Shown piece by piece: positions 23,290-31,189 of a DNA stretch of 35,409 nucleotides. Numbering within the stretch: the stretch's first letter is position 1; every line of letters starts with the position of its first letter. Source of the DNA: Caldilineaceae bacterium (GTDB lineage: Bacteria > Chloroflexota > Anaerolineae > Caldilineales > Caldilineaceae); the NCBI GenBank assembly GCA_019637645.1, contig JAHBVH010000087.1, positions 1 to 35,409 of the forward strand, in the 5' to 3' direction. Position numbers and translations under genes: made by a program. The notes beneath the pieces are model-generated. The model ran no database searches. It saw nothing but the letters and a program-made list of their open reading frames with translations, and was not told the origin of the DNA.

Positions 23290-24099
23290 TTAGCGGGGAC
23301 GGGCAGGCGGCACCGGTTGCAGAATCTTGCGCTGCTCGGGGGTAATGCGGTTGAGGAGCGCTTCGGAATATTCGTAGTTATAGCGGGTGCGCGCCCAACT
23401 GACCCCATAGCGGAAGATCGTCACCCGTCGTTCACCTTCGGTATTGGTCCGGCTGCTGCCGCCATGCATCAAGCCATCGACAAAGAGCAGTACATCGCCC
23501 GCTTTGAGGTAGAGCGGCACAGCCCCTTCCAAGTGATCCATGCGGTCTAGTTTGCCATAATCGCCGGCATTGGGGTGGGGGAAGTTGGATTTATGGCTCC
23601 CCGGAATGACCATGGTTGGCCCATCCCCTGGCCCCACATCGGTGAGGGCCAGAATGATATTACATTGCCCACAGCGGAAGACCCCATTGATATAGTCATA
23701 GCGACCGCGTAGCGCGCCATGATACCCGCCCGAATGAACGGGATGATGGCCGCCCGAGCGCCGGATCGAGGCGATACACTCGTCGATAAAGAGCCCTTCG
23801 ACATAGGACTTTTGCTCGCCACAGTAGCGGCGCAAGTAGTTGATATAGCCGGGGTGATCGATGAGCGCTTCAAAGGCGCTCCCCACTTCCAGGCAGTTGT
23901 GTAATTCAAAGCCCGTCGCGCCATTATAGTCCCGGCGTTGGGCATTGCCCCACCACTGGCCGACATCAAGCGGCGGGAAATCATCAAAGGCTTGATTCAG
24001 CTCAGCAATCAGTTTGGGCTCGACGGCCTGTTCGATGACCAAATAGCCCCGTAGATCAAACAAAAAGTCTTCCAACGCGGTGGGTTGTCTCGGTTCCAT
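23290..24099 (-). CDS. Phytanoyl-CoA dioxygenase (PhyH)-family protein
   Basis: A 269-residue cytoplasmic protein with the double-stranded beta-helix pattern of Fe(II)/2-oxoglutarate oxygenases. The segment ILALTDVGPGDGPTMVIPGSHKSN (about 149-172) is typical of PhyH-family proteins. The distal His is His212 (VDGLMHGG), and the 2-oxoglutarate Arg is probably 224 or 225 (EGERRVTIFRYG). Where the canonical HxD should lie, the sequence is GGHHPVHSGGYHG (116-128): His122-Ser-Gly124 has Gly instead of Asp. The same swap occurs in 2OG halogenases of the SyrB2/CurA type, but large groups of uncharacterised bacterial PhyH proteins also show H-x-G here. The substrate is unknown. The gene lies between the enolase-superfamily gene and the ThDP gene on the same strand. 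Confidence 0.83.
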   Translation of the reverse strand: MEPRQPTALEDFLFDLRGYLVIEQAVEPKLIAELNQAFDDFPPLDVGQWWGNAQRRDYNGATGFELHNCLEVGSAFEALIDHPGYINYLRRYCGEQKSYVEGLFIDECIASIRRSGGHHPVHSGGYHGALRGRYDYINGVFRCGQCNIILALTDVGPGDGPTMVIPGSHKSNFPHPNAGDYGKLDRMDHLEGAVPLYLKAGDVLLFVDGLMHGGSSRTNTEGERRVTIFRYGVSWARTRYNYEYSEALLNRITPEQRKILQPVPPARPR

Positions 24100-24134
24100 C
24101 TCTGTTCTGTTCCTTCATTCCAATAATCATGGTG

Positions 24135-24213
24135 TAACGTAGGTGCGGCGCAAGACTCATTTATGCAAGACTCATTATGCAAGAACGGGCGGGAGGAAAC
24201 CACACCTACGTTA
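24135..24213. repeat. 11-bp inverted repeat enclosing a short direct repeat
   Basis: TAACGTAGGTG (24135-24145) and CACCTACGTTA (24203-24213) are perfect inverted repeats. The interior carries a direct repeat GCAAGACTCATT(T)AT (24150-24164, 24165-24178) followed by a partial third copy, GCAAG. It lies between the enolase-superfamily gene and the PhyH-like gene (both -), upstream of the latter. Confidence 0.7.
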
Positions 24214-24247
24214 TCGATCTATTTTATAAATCAGCAATCAGTGCCGA

Positions 24248-25408
24248 TCATTGCACATCAAAGGCGATCGTCGTGTAACGCTTGACGGCCTCATGATCTA
24301 GCTCAACCCCCAAGCCCGGTCGATCCGGCACCAAGGCACAGGCATCGGCATAGGCCATACGCGGGGTGATGAGCGTATGTTCGCGTACCCATTCGCTCTG
24401 CATGTCGCTGGGTAGCACACAGTTGCGTGCACAAGCCGCGGCATGGAGCCGCACATGTTGGAGGACGCCGAGTTCTAACGAGCTGCCCTGCCAGCAATCT
24501 TTCTGACCAAAGGCTACCACGGGAGCCATCTGTAAGAAGTCATAGGCCCCGCCGCCGCCCAGGTTATAGGTATCGGCCAGCCCTTCGCGCAGCGAGAGTT
24601 GCAGGGTAGCTTCATCGCGGGCATGGCAGGCGATGGTCAATGGGGCGATCTGACGCGCCTTATGCCAATCATCGACGGCGCGCCAAGGGAAGGGATCTTC
24701 GATCTGGATGGCAAAGGGGAGCTTCGCCAATGCTTCAAAATAGCGCGCGGCTTCGCGCATGGAACGCCACGCGGTCATGGGATCGAGGGTAAAGCGGAAA
24801 TCGTGCGGCACGTCCGCGGCAATGGCCACCAGGGCATGCACGGTGTCGCCAGCTAGGTTAGATTTCATCTTCATCCCACGTAGCCCGCGTTCACTGGCTT
24901 CGTGGACAAGCGCCGCCAAGGTGGTGGCTTCGGGCCGGTTGACCCAGAAATCGGTCGGCACGGCTTTGCGCACGGCCCCACCCAGCAGTTGATGGGCGGG
25001 TAGGCCCGCGGCTTTGCCTACGGCATCGAGCCAGAGCGCTTCTAGCAATTCATAACTCTTGCCTTGGCTGGCGTGCCAAGAATAGATGGGGTAGCTAGGC
25101 GGCAGCCCCACGGGGTCAAACTCTTGTAGCCAGACGGTGGCCGGGGTAAAGTCGAGCAGATTGCGGCCCAAGAGATCGCGCAAAGTTGCTTCCACGACAT
25201 CGCGCTCGGTGCCACGGCCACTCTCTCCGATTGCCGTAAAGCCAGCCGAAGTCACTCCCTCGATCAGATGGATCGGCATTTCCGGCCAAGTAACGCTGCC
25301 CGTATAGACCGCGCTCTTGCCCGCAGAGGTCGATAGAATATCTTGGCGGGCGGGGACAACAACCTGCCAAACACGAAATTTTTCAAAGGTTAATTTTTCC
25401 GTACTCAT
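24248..25408 (-). CDS. Enolase-superfamily enzyme (mandelate racemase/muconate lactonizing type)
   Basis: A 386-residue cytoplasmic enzyme with the N-terminal capping domain (1-130) and a barrel domain. The barrel shows the KxK motif (Lys180-Met-Lys182, GMKMKSNL), Asp209 (FTLDPMTAW) and Glu237 (QIEDPFPW) as metal ligands, with ACHARDEAT (260-268) about where the third ligand is expected. GSSLELGV (308-315) matches the end-strand Glu motif of the muconate lactonizing group. The His/Asp dyad of mandelate racemase is not evident. The family abstracts a proton alpha to a carboxylate, giving racemases, cycloisomerases and sugar-acid dehydratases; the substrate is unknown. ATG 25408 follows GGAATAGGG. 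It is upstream of the PhyH-like and ThDP genes. Confidence 0.82.
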   Translation of the reverse strand: MSTEKLTFEKFRVWQVVVPARQDILSTSAGKSAVYTGSVTWPEMPIHLIEGVTSAGFTAIGESGRGTERDVVEATLRDLLGRNLLDFTPATVWLQEFDPVGLPPSYPIYSWHASQGKSYELLEALWLDAVGKAAGLPAHQLLGGAVRKAVPTDFWVNRPEATTLAALVHEASERGLRGMKMKSNLAGDTVHALVAIAADVPHDFRFTLDPMTAWRSMREAARYFEALAKLPFAIQIEDPFPWRAVDDWHKARQIAPLTIACHARDEATLQLSLREGLADTYNLGGGGAYDFLQMAPVVAFGQKDCWQGSSLELGVLQHVRLHAAACARNCVLPSDMQSEWVREHTLITPRMAYADACALVPDRPGLGVELDHEAVKRYTTIAFDVQ

Positions 25409-25475
25409 CCCTATTCCTATTCATTGCTATGGAAGGATTGCATTAGGCATCACCAACACCCAAACCAGATCGGTT

Positions 25476-25560
25476 TAGGCGTTACGCACTTGCGCAGCGT
25501 GACCAGAGACCTGACAGGTTTGTTAAGCCTGTCAGGTCTGGCCCAAGTACGTAACGCCTA
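25476..25560. repeat. Nested-palindrome element, copy 3 (85 bp) with an extra outer dyad
   Basis: The outer arms TAGGCGTTACGCACTTG (25476-25492) and CAAGTACGTAACGCCTA (25544-25560) differ at one position. The inner arms AGACCTGACAGG (25507-25518) and CCTGTCAGGTCT (25528-25539) are perfect. The flanks CGGTT/GGGTT match at 4 of 5 bases. A third, wider dyad, AAACCAGATCGGTTT (25462-25476) with AAACCGGTCTGGTTT (25570-25584), surrounds it with one mismatch. It lies just 3' of the 25584-26159 gene and upstream of the enolase-superfamily gene. Confidence 0.7.
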
Positions 25561-25583
25561 GGGTTTATAAAACCGGTCTGGTT

Positions 25584-26159
25584 TCACAGCCGGGATGTGC
25601 CAATGCCTTTGGCTTCGTTGAGGAGCTGTTCAACCCGATCAACCAAACTTTGATCGACGGCAGCTGCACCCGGAATGGAGCGTGTCGAGGGTGGAAGGGG
25701 CACAGCCCGTACGGCGCCCTTGAGCTCATCAAAAGCAACCAGCGCTTCGTCTACTTTATCATGCAGTTTGGTGTTTGTCGCCCGCAGATTGGCGCTCTCT
25801 TTTTGTGCCACCGCGGCCAGGAGGCGATCTTGGAGAGAGCGAAAGATCGATGTACCCGCCGAGCCAGCAATAATCGCCGTTGCCAGGAGTTTGATCAGGC
25901 TTTCGGGGTTGACCACCACCAACGCGGCTACGGCAGCAAACGCGCCAATCAGCACCCGCGCCCAGATGCCAAGGTCGTACATATAGCTGGCAATGGCATG
26001 GGGATTTTCCATCTGCTCGGCGGCGGTGAGGCGGTGAGGCATTTCAATATTGCCGTGCAGAATCAATAATTCATAGACAACGCCCCCAATGGCACCGCCC
26101 AATAAGGTCACAACAAGGGCGAGCCACAGCGGTAGGTTGGCAAAAGTCTCGACAGGCAT
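25584..26159 (-). CDS. Membrane protein with C-terminal coiled-coil-like tail, unknown
   Basis: A 191-residue protein. Hydrophobic segments at about residues 11-35, 66-83 and 87-105 suggest three membrane helices. They are followed by a helical region (about 107-145; QDRLLAAVAQKESANLRATNTKLHDKVDEAL) with a heptad-like pattern and a Pro/Ser linker, then a final helix (DQSLVDRVEQLLNEAKG). No family is recognised. It is divergent from the large regulator at 26641 and upstream of the enolase-superfamily gene, separated from it by the palindromic element. GGAG lies about 9 bases before ATG 26159. Confidence 0.7.
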   Translation of the reverse strand: MPVETFANLPLWLALVVTLLGGAIGGVVYELLILHGNIEMPHRLTAAEQMENPHAIASYMYDLGIWARVLIGAFAAVAALVVVNPESLIKLLATAIIAGSAGTSIFRSLQDRLLAAVAQKESANLRATNTKLHDKVDEALVAFDELKGAVRAVPLPPSTRSIPGAAAVDQSLVDRVEQLLNEAKGIGTSRL

Positions 26160-26273
26160 GGTGTGAACTCCGGCATAGTTTCATGAGGTGAGCAAAACGA
26201 CAAACCGTTGCCTAGGTACTATATGTGGCCTGCACCTACTTTGTCAAATGGATCCTATTCAACCTATCAAGCA

Positions 26274-26407
26274 GACGTGCCGGGGACGGGCCAGCGATTG
26301 TTGTGGAATCGGAACAACGTCTGGCCCGTCCCCGGCACGTCCCTTCTACCTGGCCCATCCCCGGCACGTCCCTTCTACCTGGCCCGTCCCCGGCACGTCC
26401 CTTCTAG
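26274..26407. repeat. Three 29-bp tandem repeats with an inverted partial copy
   Basis: Three direct copies of a 29-bp unit (26321-26349, 26350-26378, 26379-26407) begin CTGGCCCGTCCCCGG and continue CACGTCCCTTCTAC. Copy 2 has one G-to-A change and copy 3 ends in G. A 21-bp segment at 26274-26294 is the exact reverse complement of the first 21 bases of copy 1 (26321-26341), so a 21-bp stem with a 26-base loop can form with copy 1, or competing stems with copies 2 and 3. It lies in the 481-bp divergent region (26160-26640) between the small membrane protein and the large regulator. Short open frames across it are repeat artefacts. Confidence 0.85.
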
Positions 26408-26469
26408 CTGACACCACAAGCACCACTGGTACGCTAACTTATGATCTATCGGACGGTTTCGGGTATACT

Positions 26470-26557
26470 TAGGAGAAGTTACGCACTTGGACAAGACCTG
26501 ACAGGTTTGGAAAACCTGTCAGGTCTCTGGTCATACCAACCAACTACGTAAGTCCTA
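26470..26557. repeat. Nested-palindrome element, copy 4 (about 88 bp)
   Basis: The inner arms AGACCTGACAGGTTT (26494-26508) and AAACCTGTCAGGTCT (26512-26526) are perfect and identical to copy 1. The outer arms TAGGAGAAGTTACGC (26470-26484) and TACGTAAGTCCTA (26545-26557 region) are imperfect because of a small insertion. No clean 5-bp flanking repeat is seen. It lies about 85 bp before the large regulator gene; a possible -10 TATACT (26464-26469) abuts it. Confidence 0.65.
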
Positions 26558-26640
26558 ACTTAGTAGACTAGCAGACGTTACGCACGTAGCTAGAGCCGTT
26601 GGGTTTCCCGGCTGCAAAGCCACTTGCCCATGGATAGACT

Positions 26641-29600
26641 ATGACTTTACAGATCCAGCTCTTTGGTGAATTTCGTCTCGCCCAAGACGATGTTCCGATC
26701 ACGGCCTTTAATACGCCTAAATTACAGCTCTTGCTGGCCTACTTATTGCTCCACCGCGCGGCCCCGCAAGCGCGGCAGGGATTGGCCTATCGCTTCTGGC
26801 CGGATTCGAATGACGCGCAGGCGCGCACCAATTTGCGCAATGCACTTCATCTATTGCGCACCACCCTACCAGAGAGCGAAAGCTATCTGCGGATCGATCA
26901 CCAAACCGTACAGTGGCGGCCCGAGAGTGACTTTACCGTCGATGTAGCCTTCTTGGAAGAAAGTCTGCAAGCGGCCTTGGCCTTCCAGCGTGGTCAATCC
27001 GTGACCCAGACACCCCTTGGCCAGCCCAGCCCCGATCGCGTTACCATCCAGCAGCAGCTCCAGCAGGCAATCGAGTGCTATCATGGCGAGCTGCTCAGTA
27101 GCTTTTATGAGGATTGGGTACTGGCCGAACGGGAAGCGTGGCAAGCGCGCTATCTCACTGCGCTCGAATTGGCGAGCACCTTCGCCGAACAACAGCGGGA
27201 CTATCGGAGTGCAATTGACTATAGTCGTCGTCTTTTGCAAGTTGATCCTCTGCGCGAGGAGAGTTACGCCCGGTTGATGCAGCTCTATGCCCTCCAAGGA
27301 GACCGGGCCACGGCACTGCGGGTCTATCATAACTGTGCCACCAGTTTGGTCCGCGAGTTAGGGGTCGAACCCGGTCCCGTCACCCAGGGGATTTATGAGC
27401 GCTTGCTCAACCTCGAAGAAGCCCAGCCAGCCATTGCCCCGTTACGCGCCGCCGCGCCCTTGGTGGGTCGCCAAAGAGCATGGGAAGTGCTGCAAGCGGC
27501 GTGGCAACAGTGCCAAAACGGGACGGCACAGTTCTGCTTGTTGAGTGGCGAAGCCGGCATTGGCAAAACGCGGCTGGCCGAAGAGTTTGTCGATTGGGCG
27601 GCCCGCCAAGGCATTGCCACCGGTGTCGCGCATTGTTATGCCATGGGGGGCCGCTTGGCCCTCGCGCCCGTCCAAGCTTGGCTGCGTGCGCCGGTCTTTC
27701 AGAAGGGCCGCCAAGGGGTCGATGCCCTTTGGCAAAAGGAAGCAACCCGCCTCTTGCCGGAACTCTGGCCGGAGCCCAACGAGCCCCCCCAGAGCGCTAC
27801 GCTCACCGAACGTTGGCAACGGCAGCAGCTCTTCGCGGCCCTTGTTGAATTAACCGTGCATGGGCAGACGGCGTTGCTCTTGTGCTTGGATGATATCCAG
27901 TGGTGTGATGAAGAGAGCCTCGATTGGCTCCACTATCTGTTGCATGCTGAGCGCTCCCCGCACCTTCTCGTCGTTGCCACGGCGCGCCAAGCGGAGATCC
28001 AACACAAAGCAGCACTGCTCACCTTTCTGACCCAATTGCGCCGCGCGGGTCGCTTGATCGAGCATCATCTCGAACGGTTGACCCCCGCCGAAACGGCCAC
28101 CTTAGTCGCCAGCTTGTTGGGTCAGACGCCAGCCGAGGCGGAGAGATCGGAGCTTTATAGCGAAACTGAAGGAAATCCGCTTTTTATTGTCGAGATGGTG
28201 CGCGCCACACGGGGCGACACGGGAATCAAGCGCGCCCAATCCCCTATACAGCCAACGATGCTGGGTGGGCTGTCTCTGCCGCCTAAAGTCCAAGCCGTCA
28301 TTGAAGCGCGTTTGGCACAGCTCTCGGATAGTGCGCTCGATTTGGCGCGGGTCGCCGCGGTGATCGGGCGCGCCTTTGACGCCGCGGTCTTGGCCCAAGC
28401 CAGTGAACGCCATGAGGATCAGCTAGTCCAAGGCTTAGATGAGCTTTGGCAGCAGGGGATCATTCGCGAGCAAGGCTTTAACCGCTTGGGGGTGGAAGCT
28501 TATGACTTTAGCCATGAGAAGATCCGCGAGGTTGTCTATCACAGCCTCAGTTCGCTGCGTCGTCGGCTTCTCCACCGGCGCGTAGCCGAAGCAATGGAAA
28601 GTTTGCACGTCACCACGGCGGGGGTCGATCTGCCCTACACCGCCCCTGCACAAGCGAGTGCCTTGGATGAAAGCAGCCAACAAGTGGCGCTACACTATGA
28701 GCGGGCAGGAGGTATTGCCAAGGCGATCGCTTATTACCAACGGGCGGCCCGGGTTGCCCATCGGCGGGCGGCGGTCCACGATGCCCTCACCTTTCTGCGC
28801 CATGCCGAGACATTGGTGGGGCGACTGCCCGCGGGAAAAGAACGGACGGAACTCACTTTGGCCTTGCAGATCGAGTTAGGGCCTTTATTACTCGCGACCA
28901 AGGGCTATGCCGCTGCCGAAGTGGAACAAGCCTTTCGTGCGGCTTGGCAGCACTGTCAAGCGGTGGGCGATGCCCAGCAGCGTTTCCAAGTGTTGTGGGG
29001 GCTGGGTAAATTTTATCAAGTCAAGCCAGATCTGCGCCAAGGCACCGCAGTGGCGAAAGAGTTGCTAGCCTTGGCCCAGGTGGAAGAAAATCCAGAATGG
29101 TTATTGGAAGCCTACAGCATTGCCGGTACCCATTTTTTTCATAATGTGGCGCTGCGCGATGCAAAACAGTTTTTGGATCAAAGTGTGGCGCTCTATGACC
29201 GCCAGCAACATGCTCATCATGCGCTGGTCTATGGTCAGGACCCGGCCATTGTCGGCTTGACCTATGGCGCTTGGGTACGGTGGTGTATGGGCTACCCCGA
29301 TCAAGCGCGACGACAAGCTGAGGAGGCATTGGCGCAAACAGCCACATTGGATCATCCCTATAGCCGAACCTTAGCCATGAGCTATCTCACGGTCCAATAT
29401 CAATTCATGGGTGATGTCGAAGGGTGTCGCCAACAGGCGGCGGCGACGATGGCCTACACGCGCACCTATGGCTTTACCCTCTGGTTGGCTTCGGCCACTT
29501 TTTTGCATGGGTGGGCCGTCGCGACGCAGGGCGATTTTATGGCAGGCATGGCGCAAATGCAAGAGGGCATGGATCTCTATCGTGCCACGGGTGCCGAACT

Positions 29601-30030
29601 CGGGGCGGCCTATTTTGCCGGACTGTTGGCGGAGCGGCTGTCTGTGGCGGGACAGCCAGAAATTAGTGTGGCAGTTATGGGGGAAGCCTTTGCCATCCTC
29701 GAACGTACCCAGGATCGCTGGTGTGAAGCCGAATTGTATCGGCTCAAAGGGGAATTGCTCTACCGGCTCAACGACCCAGCGCTTTGGACCCTGTTGGGCC
29801 AAACACCAACGGACTGTTATCAGCAAGCGCTCAGGGTGGCGCGCCAACAAGGTGCGCGCTGGTGGGAGTTACGGGCGCTGGTCAGTTTTTGTCAATCCCC
29901 ATCACCGGATATCGCGCCCGCGCCGCTCTACCAACAACTGGCGGCTTGCTATGCCACCTTTAGCGAAGGGCACGCTCTTCCCCTTCTCCAAACCGCCCAG
30001 ACCTTGCTCACAAGCCCATCTGTGGTCTAA
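26641..30030 (+). CDS. BTAD/AAA/TPR transcriptional regulator (AfsR/SARP-like)
   Basis: A 1129-residue cytoplasmic regulator. Residues 1-100 form the winged-helix OmpR-like DNA-binding domain (MTLQIQLFGEFRL ... LLLAYLLLHR ... RTNLRNALHLLRTTL). Residues 110-260 are the bacterial transcriptional activator domain (BTAD; YARLMQLYALQGDRATALRVY). An AAA/STAND ATPase module follows, with PLVGRQRAWEVL, Walker A GEAGIGKT (303-310) and Walker B LLLCLDDIQW (Asp417, Asp418). The C-terminal half is TPR-like helical repeats. Such proteins integrate a signal through ATP-dependent assembly and activate nearby genes. There is no C-terminal LuxR HTH; DNA binding is N-terminal. It is divergent from the membrane protein/enolase/PhyH/ThDP set, so it may control that set, but that is inference. 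ATG 26641 lacks a strong ribosome-binding site. Confidence 0.88.
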   Translation: MTLQIQLFGEFRLAQDDVPITAFNTPKLQLLLAYLLLHRAAPQARQGLAYRFWPDSNDAQARTNLRNALHLLRTTLPESESYLRIDHQTVQWRPESDFTVDVAFLEESLQAALAFQRGQSVTQTPLGQPSPDRVTIQQQLQQAIECYHGELLSSFYEDWVLAEREAWQARYLTALELASTFAEQQRDYRSAIDYSRRLLQVDPLREESYARLMQLYALQGDRATALRVYHNCATSLVRELGVEPGPVTQGIYERLLNLEEAQPAIAPLRAAAPLVGRQRAWEVLQAAWQQCQNGTAQFCLLSGEAGIGKTRLAEEFVDWAARQGIATGVAHCYAMGGRLALAPVQAWLRAPVFQKGRQGVDALWQKEATRLLPELWPEPNEPPQSATLTERWQRQQLFAALVELTVHGQTALLLCLDDIQWCDEESLDWLHYLLHAERSPHLLVVATARQAEIQHKAALLTFLTQLRRAGRLIEHHLERLTPAETATLVASLLGQTPAEAERSELYSETEGNPLFIVEMVRATRGDTGIKRAQSPIQPTMLGGLSLPPKVQAVIEARLAQLSDSALDLARVAAVIGRAFDAAVLAQASERHEDQLVQGLDELWQQGIIREQGFNRLGVEAYDFSHEKIREVVYHSLSSLRRRLLHRRVAEAMESLHVTTAGVDLPYTAPAQASALDESSQQVALHYERAGGIAKAIAYYQRAARVAHRRAAVHDALTFLRHAETLVGRLPAGKERTELTLALQIELGPLLLATKGYAAAEVEQAFRAAWQHCQAVGDAQQRFQVLWGLGKFYQVKPDLRQGTAVAKELLALAQVEENPEWLLEAYSIAGTHFFHNVALRDAKQFLDQSVALYDRQQHAHHALVYGQDPAIVGLTYGAWVRWCMGYPDQARRQAEEALAQTATLDHPYSRTLAMSYLTVQYQFMGDVEGCRQQAAATMAYTRTYGFTLWLASATFLHGWAVATQGDFMAGMAQMQEGMDLYRATGAELGAAYFAGLLAERLSVAGQPEISVAVMGEAFAILERTQDRWCEAELYRLKGELLYRLNDPALWTLLGQTPTDCYQQALRVARQQGARWWELRALVSFCQSPSPDIAPAPLYQQLAACYATFSEGHALPLLQTAQTLLTSPSVV

Positions 30031-30074
30031 GCTCCTGCCGTTTGCCAAGTTAGGCACCCTTGGTCGGTGGCGGC

Positions 30075-30974
30075 TCACACTTCGTACAAATAGACACGGC
30101 GCGTTTCCGCCAAGCTGATATCAATGGCCGCGCCGATCTGAATTGCTTCGATCATAGCCGTGGGCGGCACGGGGCTAGGGTTCCCTTTGAGCACGGCCAA
30201 AATTTGTTGCATACTCGTGCGATAGCAGTCCGTACGATCCAGCGTCATGGCGTGAATGCCTTGGTTGCCCCAAGCCGTAGCATGCTGTTCGCTCAGCGTA
30301 TCAGCGGGCAAATCCAGGGTCACCACGGTCCCGTTGGCCCAAGCACAGAGGGCGACAATAGTACCATGGTCGCGGCCAGGCCCAGCAGAGCCGGCCAACG
30401 CATGAACCCATTGAATCCCAACACCGTGGGTCATTAGAAGCAGTTCAATGCTACTGATGGCCGAGAAGATGATCGCGCCACAGCCAGTGGATAGGCGAGC
30501 AGGGCCGCTGTAGTGGCCGCCTTGGATGTCCCCCAGTTGCCGCGTCTGCTGAAAAAAATTCTGAGCAGAGGTGCAAAAACGCGTGGGGGAGAAAGAAGAA
30601 AAAGGGGTGCGATTCTGGGCGGCTAGGGCCACAATGGTACGCGCATCATCCGAATCAATGGCCAAGGGCTCATCGACAAAGGTGGGTACACGCGCTTGCA
30701 GATAAGGACGCACAAGATCCAGATGTGAGACACCATGACCAGCCACACAGATCACGGCATCAACCAAACCGAGCATCGCGGTTGGGTCATCCACCATGGT
30801 ATCGATTTGGTTTTCCTGGGCAATCGCTTGCGTCTGCAGCTGCTCTTGCCCCCATAACGCGACCACACGCGCGTCAGTATGGGCGAGAAAGTGCGGATGA
30901 TCGGGCAAGTTCAACAATTCCGTATAGCGCGCAGCATGCTCATTGTCGCTGCCAAGCATTCCGATTCTTAACAT
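30075..30974 (-). CDS. Gfo/Idh/MocA-family NAD(P)-dependent oxidoreductase
   Basis: A 299-residue cytoplasmic protein. It begins with a Rossmann beta strand (MLRIGMLGSDNEHAARY), followed by VDAVICVAGHGVSHLDLVRPYL and PTFVDEPLAID, where Asp-Glu-Pro stands in for the usual EKP catalytic-site motif. The C-terminal domain is shorter than in many members. The family oxidises or reduces sugars, inositols and related polyols; the Lys-to-Glu change makes ordinary dehydrogenase chemistry uncertain. ATG 30974 is chosen because AGGAAGGGGAAG lies directly upstream; a longer frame reaching 31115 has no such site and no conserved residues. The gene converges on the large regulator, with a 44-bp gap. Confidence 0.78.
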   Translation of the reverse strand: MLRIGMLGSDNEHAARYTELLNLPDHPHFLAHTDARVVALWGQEQLQTQAIAQENQIDTMVDDPTAMLGLVDAVICVAGHGVSHLDLVRPYLQARVPTFVDEPLAIDSDDARTIVALAAQNRTPFSSFSPTRFCTSAQNFFQQTRQLGDIQGGHYSGPARLSTGCGAIIFSAISSIELLLMTHGVGIQWVHALAGSAGPGRDHGTIVALCAWANGTVVTLDLPADTLSEQHATAWGNQGIHAMTLDRTDCYRTSMQQILAVLKGNPSPVPPTAMIEAIQIGAAIDISLAETRRVYLYEV

Positions 30975-31134
30975 CGGCTTCCCCTTCCTATATGCGTAGT
31001 TGCAACTGTTCAGGCTCGGCTGGCAACAGAGACCACATCTCACGGGGAAGCCGGTGGTTATCTGTTTTCGCGAGGAGCACCCTATCGCTTCTGAGGTTCC
31101 AGCATAAAACACCAATAGCCGTTATGCACTTCGA

Positions 31135-31171
31135 CGCGGGCTGACCGGTTTTGCAAAGTAGTCAGCCCGCG
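31135..31171. repeat. Palindrome 3' of the membrane-protein gene, GACCGG type
   Basis: CGCGGGCTGAC (31135-31145) and GTCAGCCCGCG (31161-31171) are perfect 11-bp inverted repeats. The interior CGGTTTTGCAAAGTA is a decayed continuation of the dyad. It lies 18 bases after the stop of the 31190-32392 gene (- strand), so a transcript-end role is plausible. Confidence 0.6.
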
Positions 31172-31189
31172 ATTAGCAGATCGATCTAC

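Noticed and set aside
26321..26407. Possible CRISPR array
   Set aside because: The 29-bp units are directly adjacent with no spacers, and there are no cas genes.
26188..26472. Several overlapping short frames rich in Pro, Gly and Thr
   Set aside because: They translate the 29-bp tandem repeats in different frames and have no ribosome-binding site.
29411..30118. A 235-residue + strand frame
   Set aside because: It is a shifted frame within the TPR part of the large regulator; its composition is Arg/Trp/Ser-rich without motifs.
30975..31115. N-terminal extension of the Gfo/Idh/MocA protein
   Set aside because: Its 47 residues precede the Rossmann strand without conservation, and the good ribosome-binding site lies before ATG 30974.
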